Source: Streptomyces spirodelae
Lineage (GTDB): Bacteria > Actinomycetota > Actinomycetes > Streptomycetales > Streptomycetaceae
Reading direction: 5' to 3'
Length of the DNA stretch: 64,000 nucleotides
NCBI RefSeq assembly: GCF_017676385.1
Contig: NZ_JAFFZN010000004.1
Location: 124,001-188,000 of the forward strand
In this document: positions 1-7,787 of the stretch, one piece after another
Position numbering within the stretch: position 1 is the first letter of the stretch
Layout: the number at the start of each line of letters is the position of its first letter
The notes under the pieces: generated by a model
Seen by the model: the letters and a program-made list of their open reading frames with translations, nothing else
Database searches by the model: none
Told to the model about the DNA's origin: nothing
Made by a program: the position numbers and the translations under genes

Positions 1-36
1 AGGGGTGCCCTCCGGCACGTGGTTCCCACCGTGCGT

Positions 37-756
37 TCAAGCGCGGCAGTCGCAGCCCGGGCGGCAGCCGCACGAGTCCTCGGCCGCACCGCCCGAGGGC
101 TTCAGCAGTGCGGTGGTGGGAGGGGCGGCGCAGCAGCCGTCGCCCCGCCATGCTTCGCGGCCTTCCTTCACGGCGACGGCGGCGATGAGCAGGGCCGCGA
201 CGGGGTCGGCCCAGGACCAGCCGAGGGCGGCGTTGAAGAGCAGACCGACCAGCAGCACGGCCGAAAGATAGGTGCACAGCAAGGTCTGCTTGGAGTCGGC
301 CACCGCACTCGCGGAGCCGAGTTCGCGCCCGGCCCGGCGCTGGGCGGCCGACAGGAACGGCATCACGGCCAGCGAGAGCGCGGCGATGACGATGCCGGGC
401 AGGGAGGAGTCGGCCTCACCGCTGCCCGCAAGTGCGCGGACGGCGTCAGCCGTGACGTAGGCGGCGAGCGCGAAGAAGGAGATGGCGATGATGCGCAGCG
501 TCGTCTTTTCCCGTGCCTCGCGTACGGAGTGCTCGCGGGCGGAGAACTGCCAGGCGACCGCGGCGGCGGAGGAGACCTCGATGAGCGAGTCCAGGCCGAA
601 GCCGATCAGGGCGGTGGAGGAGGCGAGCGTTCCGGCGGTGAGGGCGACGGCCGCCTCGATCGCGTTGTAGGTGATGGTGGCGGCGACCAGCAGCCGTATT
701 CGCCGGGCCAGGACCTCGCGCCGCTGCGGCGAGGGGGCGAGGGATATGGCGGCCAT
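37..756 (-). CDS. CDF-like cation transporter with Cys-rich C-terminal tail
   Basis: Integral membrane protein (239 aa) resembling the transmembrane half of cation diffusion facilitators; likely exports a divalent metal. About five or six hydrophobic helices are visible. Acidic transport-type motifs are GLDSLIE in an early helix and ADSKQT before the penultimate helices. It lacks the usual CDF cytoplasmic domain and instead ends in a short tail with seven cysteines (GDGCC, then DSCGCRPGCDC), a plausible metal-binding tail. The ATG overlaps the stop of the upstream ArsR regulator (TGATG), so the two are co-translated; the in-frame ATG nine bases earlier is less likely. Family call is by pattern recognition; the metal is inferred from the regulator (Cd/Pb/Zn-type). 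Confidence 0.75.
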   Translation of the reverse strand: MAAISLAPSPQRREVLARRIRLLVAATITYNAIEAAVALTAGTLASSTALIGFGLDSLIEVSSAAAVAWQFSAREHSVREAREKTTLRIIAISFFALAAYVTADAVRALAGSGEADSSLPGIVIAALSLAVMPFLSAAQRRAGRELGSASAVADSKQTLLCTYLSAVLLVGLLFNAALGWSWADPVAALLIAAVAVKEGREAWRGDGCCAAPPTTALLKPSGGAAEDSCGCRPGCDCRA

Positions 757-1091
757 CAGCAGCACCCCTCGTCGGCGGCATTGGCGCAGTGCCGGTCGGC
801 GTCGACCGCGACGACGGCCGTGCGCAGGTCGTCCAGCGCGTGGCCGAGTCGCGCGTCGGCCAGGTTGTAGCGCGTACGGCGGCCGACGGGCACTGCGACG
901 ACCAGGCCGCAGTCACGCAGGCACGCCAGATGGTTGGACAGCCGGGTACGGGAGATCCCCAGCTGTTCAGCCAGGTCGGACGGGTGCGCCGGAGCCTCGC
1001 GCAGCGCGAGCAGCAGTCGGCAGCGGATGGGGTCGGCCAGCGCGCGGCCGAACCGCGCCAGTACGTCGATGTCAGCAGCAACAGTCAGCAC
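756..1091 (-). CDS. ArsR-family metal sensor, CmtR-like
   Basis: Winged-helix metal-responsive repressor of 111 aa from the GTG at 1091. The helix-turn-helix is visible as DLAEQLGISRTRLSNHLACL. With the GTG as residue 1, cysteines fall at 57, 61 (LACLRDC) and 102 (DRHC). As I recall, these are the positions used for Cd(II)/Pb(II) by Mycobacterium tuberculosis CmtR, so a Cd/Pb sensor is the best reading. A longer upstream reading frame exists but adds about 200 residues of shadow sequence. It is the first gene of a two-gene operon with the CDF exporter and probably represses its own promoter. Confidence 0.88.
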   Translation of the reverse strand: MLTVAADIDVLARFGRALADPIRCRLLLALREAPAHPSDLAEQLGISRTRLSNHLACLRDCGLVVAVPVGRRTRYNLADARLGHALDDLRTAVVAVDADRHCANAADEGCC

Positions 1092-1112
1092 AGTCGATGA
1101 CTGTACACGAAG

Positions 1113-1126
1113 TCGTGAATTCACGA
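1113..1126. promoter_or_regulatory. 14-bp perfect palindrome upstream of cmtR-like gene
   Basis: TCGTGAATTCACGA is a perfect palindrome ending 22 bases upstream of the GTG of the ArsR gene. Position and symmetry fit an autoregulatory ArsR operator. No binding data; the assignment is inference. Confidence 0.45.
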
Positions 1127-1413
1127 GATCATGGATTGAACGGGATGCAGGACTCGCCCGGAGCGCCGGGATCGCACACGCGCACGCTTTTCCGTCCGAC
1201 GTCCCAGCCCCGAGGTGGGTACCGAACTGATCCGCGCGGAGCTGGCCCACCCGCAGGCCGACAGCGTCACCGCCGAACTCGACGGCCGGGGCGTACCCTG
1301 CCCTCGCTCCTCTTCCGATACGGCTCGCCGCCGGAACCGGCGCCGCCCCGGCGCGCGAACTTCGACTGCGGTCTCCGCGATGGAGGGACCCTTCCAAGGG
1401 CGAGGGCTCTCCT

Positions 1414-2346
1414 TCAGGGGCGGACGGGGGTCGCCCCGTTGTGGCGCTCGAGGAACTCGGCAATGCGGTGAGCCAACTCCGGGCCGGCGTCCTCTTGAAG
1501 GAAGTGCCCGGCGTCGCGGATGACCGGGTGGTCGTGTCCCTGCGCGCCGCGCATCTCGTTCCGGAAGAGCGGCGCCATGCCCGCGGTGACGGGGTCGCTG
1601 TCGCTGAACGCCACCAGCATCGGCGTCGGGCTGTCACACAAGGCGGCCCAAGCGGCCCGGTTGGCCGCTGTCTCTGGATCGTCGGGCGAGGTGGGTACAA
1701 GTCCGGGCATCGCCCGGGGACCGGCGCAGTAGGAATCGTCGGGGAACGGCGCGTCGTAGCACGCGCGTTCCGCGTCGTTCAGGGGGCGCCGGCACCCGGA
1801 CTGCACAAACCGGCCGACATCGATGCCGGGCTGCGTCTGGATTGCTCGGCGGAACTTCCACCACACGTCGGGCATCGGGACGTCACCGCTGGGCAGGCCG
1901 GTGTTGGCCACCACCAGTCCCTCGAAGCGCTCCGGATGCTCGGCGGCCAGACGAAGCCCGATCAGGCCGCCCCAGTCCTGGCCGACCAGTGTCACACCGG
2001 TGAGGCCGAGCTGGTCGAACACCAGGGCGCGCACCCACTCGATGTGGCGGGCGTAGGTGTGGTCGTCCATACTGCTGGGCTTGTCGGAGCGGCCGAACCC
2101 CACCAGGTCGGGGCAGATGACGCGGTGGCCGGCCGCAGCCAGTACCGGGATCATCCGCCGGTACAGAAACGACCAGGACGGCTCACCGTGCAGCATCAGT
2201 ACCGGAGCTGCGTCAGCCGGGCCCTCTTCCACCCATGCCATCCGCAGCGTGCCGCCCTCGTCGTCGGAGACATGGGCGTACCGGGGTTCGTACGAGAAAT
2301 CAGGGAGATCGGCGAATCGGTCGTCGGGGGTGCGGAGGATCTGCAT
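1414..2346 (-). CDS. Haloalkane dehalogenase-like alpha/beta hydrolase
   Basis: Cytoplasmic alpha/beta hydrolase of 310 aa, close in length and motif order to HLD-I haloalkane dehalogenases. HGEPSWSFLYRRM forms the oxyanion-loop region (residues 53-65). The nucleophile elbow is GQDWGG with Asp124-Trp125, the same numbers as in DhlA as I recall. The likely acid is Asp251 (SDSDPVT) and the base His281 (DAGHFLQED). The Trp after the nucleophile is the first halide-binding residue; a second candidate is Trp162 or Trp163. Product would be an alcohol plus halide. It stands alone and is read divergently from the next gene. Substrate unknown. Confidence 0.82.
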   Translation of the reverse strand: MQILRTPDDRFADLPDFSYEPRYAHVSDDEGGTLRMAWVEEGPADAAPVLMLHGEPSWSFLYRRMIPVLAAAGHRVICPDLVGFGRSDKPSSMDDHTYARHIEWVRALVFDQLGLTGVTLVGQDWGGLIGLRLAAEHPERFEGLVVANTGLPSGDVPMPDVWWKFRRAIQTQPGIDVGRFVQSGCRRPLNDAERACYDAPFPDDSYCAGPRAMPGLVPTSPDDPETAANRAAWAALCDSPTPMLVAFSDSDPVTAGMAPLFRNEMRGAQGHDHPVIRDAGHFLQEDAGPELAHRIAEFLERHNGATPVRP

Positions 2347-2708
2347 GGACGCCGACTGTAGCGACCGATCAACCGCGTGACCTCCCCGCGAGCGGGACCC
2401 CGGAGACCTGCCGAGGACCCGGGGTGCAGCCTCCCGATGCCTGGCGGATGCACGGCCTTGGGCCGGCTTCCGAGGAGGCCCGCCGCCTGGCCGCGCAGGA
2501 GCCGCCGCAGCTCATCCCGCGCACCATCACCGACGTCGACGAGCCGCGGGCTACCGCACTCGCAGTACCTCCGCGCCGCCTGCGCCGTCCGCGGTAGCCG
2601 TATACGCGGCGGCGGCAGTGCGAAGTGTCCGCATCCGGCGGACGACCGGGGCCGGGCCCGGCGGACATGATCAGACGACACCCAGCCGCAGGAAAAAGGA
2701 AGTGCCTG
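2347..2708. other. Intergenic region, no convincing gene
   Basis: Divergent spacer of 362 bp that must hold promoters for the dehalogenase-like gene and for the small membrane protein. Plus-strand reading frames here are proline/arginine-rich and look like shadows. One stretch around 2410-2597 reads as an acidic/basic peptide ending in a stop, but I recognise no family in it. Confidence 0.4.
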
Positions 2709-3131
2709 ATGTCTGTTCGTCGCCTGCTCGCCGTCGTTGCGACCGCCTGCTCCGTGTGCCTCGGGCTCGCCGCACCGGCGGCCGCCCATGCCTCGGTCCA
2801 GCCGGTCGCCGCGAGCGTCTACTCCTTCAGCCTCGGACGGGTCGGAGCCACTGCGGGAGCGCTGCTGGGGCTGGCCGGCGTGGTCATCGCCTGGCGTGCG
2901 CTGGCCCGGCCCGACGGTCGGCTCGGGGCTTCCAAGGGACCGTTCGGGGGCGTGGCGGCTGTTGTGGCGGGGGTCGTCGGCATGACCCTCGGCGGGCTGG
3001 TCGCGGGCACCGCCGACGGTGGGCTCGGCACCGGCAACGGGATGGGCGGTGCCTACGTGGCCCTGCTGGTGGGGCTGCTCGGCACCGCACTCGGCGGGGT
3101 GGCCCTGATCCGCTCCCGCCGCACTGCCTGA
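2709..3131 (+). CDS. Small secreted/membrane protein, DUF6223-like
   Basis: Protein of 140 aa with an N-terminal signal peptide (MSVRRLL, hydrophobic core, AAPAAAHA cleavage-like site near residue 27). Three Gly/Ala-rich hydrophobic helices follow (about residues 45-60, 80-100 and 115-135) and an RSRR anchor-like end. The ATG at 2709 is preceded by a purine-rich ribosome site (AGGAAAAAGGAAG); an earlier in-frame start would bury the signal peptide. The pattern resembles the Streptomyces DUF6223 family, of unknown function. That family name is from memory. Confidence 0.65.
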   Translation: MSVRRLLAVVATACSVCLGLAAPAAAHASVQPVAASVYSFSLGRVGATAGALLGLAGVVIAWRALARPDGRLGASKGPFGGVAAVVAGVVGMTLGGLVAGTADGGLGTGNGMGGAYVALLVGLLGTALGGVALIRSRRTA

Positions 3132-3306
3132 CCGCGGCGGCCGCCGACTCGAGAACGTGACAGCTTCACCGGCCGGCATACGGTCACCATCGTGTTCGGC
3201 AGCGATGTCGACCTATGATCGCCACGTCGGCCGGCGCGGCGGTGTCGGAGAGCTCGATGGTGCGGGGGCTGGCGAGTGACCCGCAGGTACTACAAGGGGG
3301 CCGGCG

Positions 3307-3852
3307 GTGCACGAGCTGAGATCCGCAGTTGTGGTGATCACGGGCGTCATGGCGTCCGGCAAGTCCACCGTCGCCCAGCTGTTGGCCGAACGCCTCGACC
3401 GCTCCGTGCACCTGCGCGGGGACAGCTTCCGGCGGATGATCGTGTCCGGTCGCGAGGAGTTCACGCCCGAGCCGACTGAAGAAGCGACGGCGCAGCTGCG
3501 GCTACGCTACCAGGCATCCGCTGCGGTGGCGGACGTGTACGCGCGGGCGGGATGGACCGTGGTCGTCCAGGACCTCATCCTGGGCGACCACCTGAACGCG
3601 TACCTTGAGTCCGTCACGGCCAGGCCGTTGTACTTGGTGGTCCTCGCTCCTGCCCCGGCCGAGGTGGCCCGGCGCGAGGCGGACCGTGGCAAGAGCGGTT
3701 ACGGCACTCCCTGGACGGTCGACGGCCTCGACGCAGTCCTGCGTGACGAGACGCCGCGCCGCGGATTGTGGCTGGACACCTCGCAGCACACCCCCGACCG
3801 GACCGTGGACCAGATCCTCACCGGCCTCCCAGCCGCCTTGATCCGCGGCTAG
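3307..3852 (+). CDS. P-loop kinase (AAA/zeta-toxin or chloramphenicol phosphotransferase-like)
   Basis: Cytoplasmic 181-aa P-loop protein. Walker A is GVMASGKST at residues 13-21. A later basic segment (AEVARREADRGKSGY) resembles the lid region of small-molecule kinases, and the end carries a LWLDTSQ strand typical of the family. GTG start at 3307 follows a good AAGGGGG ribosome site. Length and layout match nucleoside/antibiotic kinases of the AAA_33/CPT type. Phosphorylation of a small molecule is likely; the substrate cannot be read from sequence. It is a single gene, between the DUF6223-like gene and the chitinase. Confidence 0.72.
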   Translation: MHELRSAVVVITGVMASGKSTVAQLLAERLDRSVHLRGDSFRRMIVSGREEFTPEPTEEATAQLRLRYQASAAVADVYARAGWTVVVQDLILGDHLNAYLESVTARPLYLVVLAPAPAEVARREADRGKSGYGTPWTVDGLDAVLRDETPRRGLWLDTSQHTPDRTVDQILTGLPAALIRG

Positions 3853-3959
3853 GACCACGTATCACCACGCCCCGACTTCCGGGGCACGCCGACTCCTGCC
3901 CGGCGCCGCGCGCGGACGATCGATGGTGCTGGACCGGTGACGCCCTGATCAGTGTCACG

Positions 3960-3996
3960 TCCGGTCCAGACCTATTGACGAATGGTCTGGACCGCA
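3960..3996. promoter_or_regulatory. Paired DasR-like (dre) boxes and -35 of chitinase promoter
   Basis: Two copies of the GGTCYRGACC core lie at 3963-3972 (GGTCCAGACC) and 3984-3993 (GGTCTGGACC), 21 bp apart, about two helical turns. A TTGACG hexamer at 3975-3980 sits between them. Streptomyces chitinase genes are known to carry such 12-bp direct repeats over the -35, and DasR binds ACTGGTCTAGACCACT-like sites. GlcNAc-responsive control of the downstream chitinase is therefore likely. Confidence 0.8.
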
Positions 3997-4039
3997 GAAC
4001 CCTCTCAGCAACCCCACACACAGGCGGAGGGAACACGGC

Positions 4040-5143
4040 ATGCACCGAACATCCGCTCGAAGACGACGCTCCTGGTATCTGCTCGGCATCGGCGTGGTGC
4101 TGGCCTGCGTCGTCCAGGTCCTCACCGCAGCGGCTCCCCGCGCTGCGGAACTCCGGCACCCAGCGGCCCCGCCGTCCCAGGCCACCGAGTCCTGCCCGGT
4201 GAAGGGCAAGCCGTCCGGCAAGGTACTCCAGGGCTACTGGGAGAACTGGGACGGCGCCGCCAACGGCGTCCACCCGCCCTTCGGCTGGACCCCCATCACC
4301 GACTCCCGCATCCGCGCCCATGGCTACAACGTCCTCAACGCCGCCTTTCCCGTGATCCGTTCGGACGGCACGGTGCTGTGGGAGGACGGTATGGACTCCA
4401 CCGTCAAGGTCGCGACACCGGCCGAGATGTGCGAGGCCAAGGCTCAGGGCCAGACCCTCCTGATGTCCATCGGCGGTGCGACGGCCGGCATCGACCTCAG
4501 CTCGCGCGCGGTCGCCGACCGGTTCATCGAGACCATCGTGCCGATCCTGAAGAAGTACAACTTCGACGGTATCGACATCGACATCGAGACCGGCCTCGTC
4601 GGCAGCGGCAACATCAACCAGCTCTCGACCTCGCAGGCCAACCTCGTCCACATCATCGACGGCGTCCTCGCCCAGATGCCGCCAGGGTTCGGCCTGACGA
4701 TGGCACCCGAGACGGCCTACGTGACGGGCGGCAGCGTCGTTTACGGTTCGATCTGGGGCGCGTACCTCCCCGTCATCAAGAAGTACGCCGACAACGGCCG
4801 CCTGTGGTGGCTGAACATGCAGTACTACAACGGCAGCATGTACGGCTGCAGCGGCGACTCCTACTCAGCGGGCACCGTCCAGGGCTTCACCGCCCAGACC
4901 GACTGCCTCGACAAGGGCCTGGTCGTCCAGGGCACCACGATCCGCGTGCCGTACGACAAGCAGGTTCCCGGCCTCCCGGCGCAGCCCGGCGCGGGCGGCG
5001 GGTACATGGCACCGTCGCAGGTCGCCCAGGCGTGGAACCACTACGGCGGCCGGCTCAAGGGCCTGATGACCTGGTCCCTCAACTGGGACGGCTCGAAGAA
5101 CTGGACGTTCGGCGACAACGTGAAGGCGCTGCAAGGCCGCTAG
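4040..5143 (+). CDS. Secreted GH18 chitinase
   Basis: Extracellular endochitinase-type enzyme of 367 aa. An Arg-rich signal peptide spans residues 1-35 (RRRRSWYLL, hydrophobic core, AAPRAA). The GH18 barrel follows directly, with LMSIGG (strand 3 motif) and the catalytic DGIDIDIE at residues 176-183; Glu183 is the proton donor. Tyr/Trp residues of the cleft (MQYYN near 258-262, MTWSLNWD near the end) are present. There is no carbohydrate-binding module, so it is a single-domain form. GGAGGG precedes the ATG by 9 bases. Transcription is probably controlled by the two dre-like boxes upstream. Confidence 0.93.
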   Translation: MHRTSARRRRSWYLLGIGVVLACVVQVLTAAAPRAAELRHPAAPPSQATESCPVKGKPSGKVLQGYWENWDGAANGVHPPFGWTPITDSRIRAHGYNVLNAAFPVIRSDGTVLWEDGMDSTVKVATPAEMCEAKAQGQTLLMSIGGATAGIDLSSRAVADRFIETIVPILKKYNFDGIDIDIETGLVGSGNINQLSTSQANLVHIIDGVLAQMPPGFGLTMAPETAYVTGGSVVYGSIWGAYLPVIKKYADNGRLWWLNMQYYNGSMYGCSGDSYSAGTVQGFTAQTDCLDKGLVVQGTTIRVPYDKQVPGLPAQPGAGGGYMAPSQVAQAWNHYGGRLKGLMTWSLNWDGSKNWTFGDNVKALQGR

Positions 5144-5290
5144 AGAACCCCTGGCTGCTCGGCCGCCGTGGCGAGCATGCGCAGGGACCGTGCCGAGGGC
5201 GACCCGGGGTCGGCCGGGATCGGAACGCCGGTGCCGTGGTGGCGGACGGGCGGCGGGGGGCAGGTCCGCGGGACCTGGCATGATCGAGGG

Positions 5291-5992
5291 ATGCCAGAAA
5301 CCATGGTTGCGGCCTGCGACGGAGCCGCCAAGTCGAACCCAGGACCGGCGGGCTGGGCCTGGGTGCTCGCCGACTCGGCGGGTACCCCGCAGCGCTGGGA
5401 GTCGGGCCCGCTCGGCCGTACGACCAACAACGTGGCCGAGCTGACCGCGCTCGCCGAGCTGCTGGAGGCCACCGATCCGGCCGTGCCGCTGGAGATCCGG
5501 ATGGACTCGCAGTACGCGATGAACGCTGTCACCAAGTGGATCGCGGGCTGGAAGCGCAACGGCTGGCAGACGGCGTCCAAGAAGCCGGTGGCCAACAAGG
5601 ACCTCGTGGTCCGTATCGACACCCTTCTCGAAGGCCGCGAGGTGGTCTTCCGGCACGTCCTGGCACACCAGGTGGACGGCGACCCGCTCAATGCCATCGC
5701 CGACGCGGCCGCCAGCACCGCGGCCACCGAGCAGGCCCCCGCCGGCACCGCACACGGCGCCACCGACATTCCGCGTCCGAGCCCAGCGACCGAGGACAAG
5801 CCGCACCCGGCCCGCTCGCGCAAGGCCCGCACGAGCCGCCCGTCGAAGGGGGGAGGGGGCCCGGTGATCAAGGCGAAGTTTCCCGGGCGCTGCGGCCACT
5901 GCAACTCCCGCTACGAGACGGGCACCGAGATCACCAAGATCGCCTCGGGCTGGGGCCACCGAGCCTGCCGCGAGAACGCCACCTCCTCGTAG
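5291..5992 (+). CDS. rnhA: RNase H with C-terminal Cys motif domain
   Basis: Ribonuclease HI-type protein of 233 aa; hydrolyses the RNA strand of RNA/DNA hybrids. Acidic catalytic residues are Asp10 (ACDGAAKSNPG), Glu50 (NNVAELTAL), Asp72 (MDSQYA) and Asp138 (NAIADAA). The usual C-terminal WVKGH loop is altered to a VLAHQVDGDPLN segment. After a Pro/Ala/Lys-rich linker (about 145-190) comes a small domain with CGHC (201-204) and HRAC (223-226), a possible zinc site. A GAGG ribosome site precedes the ATG at 5291. An earlier in-frame start at 5168 would add a non-conserved leader. Confidence 0.85.
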   Translation: MPETMVAACDGAAKSNPGPAGWAWVLADSAGTPQRWESGPLGRTTNNVAELTALAELLEATDPAVPLEIRMDSQYAMNAVTKWIAGWKRNGWQTASKKPVANKDLVVRIDTLLEGREVVFRHVLAHQVDGDPLNAIADAAASTAATEQAPAGTAHGATDIPRPSPATEDKPHPARSRKARTSRPSKGGGGPVIKAKFPGRCGHCNSRYETGTEITKIASGWGHRACRENATSS

Positions 5993-6142
5993 CGCGTCGA
6001 CGGTCGGTCGGGCGCGCCACCGAAACGGCTCAGCGTAAGCGGAAAAAGCTCCGCGGAAACCGGAGTTGACCTCCGGAGGGGAGGGCAGGGCGGCGCGGGG
6101 GTGCCGACGCGGCGCACGTGCGCGGGTGCTAGCTTCCTCCCC

Positions 6143-6778
6143 GTGGTGGCGTACCAGGAGGAGACCAGGGCGGCCTACGACGGGATCGTCGAACTGTATG
6201 CGTCGATGTTCGCCGACCGGCTGGAGACGCAGCCGTTCTCGCGGAACATGATCGGCACCTTCGCCGAGCTGGTGCGCGGGACGGGAAATGCGCGAGCGGC
6301 CGACGTCGGCTGCGGGCCAGGACATTTGACCGCTATGCTCCACGACCTGGGGCTGGACGCCTTCGGACTCGATCTGTCCCCAGCCATGGTCGCTCACGCA
6401 CGGCGGGCTCATCCGTCGCTGCGGTTCGACGAGGCGCGGATGGAGGCCCTGCCGGTCGAGGACCGTGCGCTCGGCGGTCTGCTGGCCCACTACTCGGTGA
6501 TCCATACCCCGCCCGAGGAGTTGCCCGCGCTGCTCACCGAACAGGCGCGAGTGCTGGCAACCGGGGGCCTGCTCCTGGTCTCTTTCTTCGCGACCGAAGG
6601 GTCTGAGCCCGTCCGCTTCGACCACAAGGTGACGCCCGCGTACAGCTGGCCCGTGGACCGGTTCGCCGAGCTGCTGGCCGCAGCCGGGCTCGTCCCGTTC
6701 GCCCGGCTGCTCCACGATCCGGCCTCCGAACGGGGCTTTCTGGACGCGCACTTGCTGGCCCGCCGCGACCGGCAGTGA
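6143..6778 (+). CDS. SAM-dependent class I methyltransferase
   Basis: Methyltransferase of about 211 aa with motif I AADVGCGPGHLT, the acidic end of strand 2 (FGLDLSPAM), and a post-motif LAHYSVIHTPPEEL typical of Methyltransf_11/25 proteins. Substrate unknown. Start is uncertain: GTG 6143 has no ribosome site, but TAGCTT lies 9-14 bases upstream and could be a -10 box for a leaderless message. GTG 6101 would add 14 residues. No operon partner; the next gene downstream is a remnant on the other strand. Confidence 0.78.
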   Translation: MVAYQEETRAAYDGIVELYASMFADRLETQPFSRNMIGTFAELVRGTGNARAADVGCGPGHLTAMLHDLGLDAFGLDLSPAMVAHARRAHPSLRFDEARMEALPVEDRALGGLLAHYSVIHTPPEELPALLTEQARVLATGGLLLVSFFATEGSEPVRFDHKVTPAYSWPVDRFAELLAAAGLVPFARLLHDPASERGFLDAHLLARRDRQ

Positions 6779-6894
6779 CCGCGCCGACTGCGGCACCGCC
6801 TCGGTAGGGAGCCAGGACGGCTCTCCGCCACGCCGCACTGCGACGGTACGGCTGGTCGAGCGGTTGAGCGGTTATTCGCCGTTGGGGGCCGTCG

Positions 6895-7242
6895 TCACCC
6901 GGCCTGCCCGTGGTTGGTGAAGAAGCGGACGAGGCTGTGCGGGGCATTGTCGTCGAGGCACAGCTTGTGTACGCGGGAAGCCTCTTCGGCGGTGGCGGCA
7001 CTGCGCGGGAAGAGGGCCTCCTCGTACGCGGCGAGTGCGGCCTCGGTGTCGTCCGGGTGCGCGGCAATGGCGTTGCCGAGTTCGGCGCCGTCGTACATGG
7101 CGAGATTGGCCCCCTCGCCGGACGGGCACATCAGGTGCGCGGCGTCGCCGAGCAGCGTCACCCCGGGCACGCGGTCCCAGCGGTGTCCGATCGGCAGGGC
7201 GTGACTCGGAGCAGGACCGTCCGACTGCTGCTGTATCAGCGC
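6895..7242 (-). pseudogene. C-terminal remnant of FAD-dependent monooxygenase
   Basis: About 115 codons match only the C-terminal part of TetX/PHBH-like FAD monooxygenases: LPIGHRWDRVPGVTLLGDAA, then GEGANLAMYDGAEL and the final helices. The GDAAH site that contacts FAD is present, but the N-terminal GxGxxG dinucleotide-binding domain and about 250 residues are absent. The usual PFAGEG motif has lost residues (CPSGEG). The frame runs back without a stop into an unrelated hydrophobic protein fragment, so this is a decayed, fused remnant. Confidence 0.7.
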
Positions 7243-7244
7243 TG

Positions 7245-7756
7245 CGGATCGGCGGCTCGCCCGTCGGACGACGGCTGTCGTGGCCGCGGCCGCGATTCCG
7301 AGAGCGACGAGAGGGCCGCTGAAGACTCCAAGGAGGAAGGAACTTCCGCCAACGGCCGCCGCTGCTGCGCCCCCGAGCCCCCAGGACCATCGGACGCCGA
7401 CCTGCAGTGCCCTCGCCTTCCGTCGCGCTACGAAGCACCGCTGAACGAATGCCGTGGAGACTGCCGTGAACACCGGTGTCCCCTGGACTTTCGGCCGGTT
7501 CTTGACCGTCCCCGGGCTGTGCGGTCGAGTCGCGGCCACGCATTGTCGCCACGGACTTCTGCCAGGCGGTCCGCGCCCGGTCAACCGCCCTGCCCAGCAA
7601 TCGGGCGGCCTCCCGCGGACTGAGCGTACGGTCGTGCCGCAGCAGCACCCGGCCGGTGACCGGGTTGGCGCTCACCTCTTCGACGCCTGGGGCCTGAAGG
7701 GCACCCCATTCGCCCTGCGCAGACTCGTAGGCCAGCATATTCGTCCGGCCCGGCAC
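7245..7756 (-). pseudogene. Remnant of HMA-like metal-binding membrane protein, frameshifted
   Basis: From ATG 7756 one frame encodes about 80 residues resembling an HMA_2-type domain (GVEEVSANPVTGRVLLRHD). The continuation, a Gly/Ala-rich hydrophobic helix (GGAAAAAVGG, then LGVFSGPLVALGIAAAA), lies in a different frame between about 7467 and 7245. A frameshift between roughly 7510 and 7467 is needed to join them. The end fuses into the monooxygenase remnant. The CxxC of classical HMA domains is absent, as in HMA_2. Family assignment is tentative. Confidence 0.45.
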
Positions 7757-7787
7757 ATGATCGACAAACTTTGCTTAAGGTCCTCCT

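Noticed and set aside
1..36. GTGCC-CTCC-GGCAC hairpin as terminator of the CDF gene
   Set aside because: Stem of five base pairs only and no T-run; the window edge prevents judging the flank.
1215..1523. Plus-strand frame that might be a regulator fragment (GTELIRAELAHPQADSVTAEL)
   Set aside because: Only about 30 residues look coding-like, then shadow sequence opposite the hydrolase; not enough for a call.
4865..6838. Long minus-strand open frame (657 codons) opposite the chitinase, RNase H and methyltransferase genes
   Set aside because: It is Gly/Arg/Val-rich shadow sequence; the plus-strand frames show clear catalytic motifs and ribosome sites.
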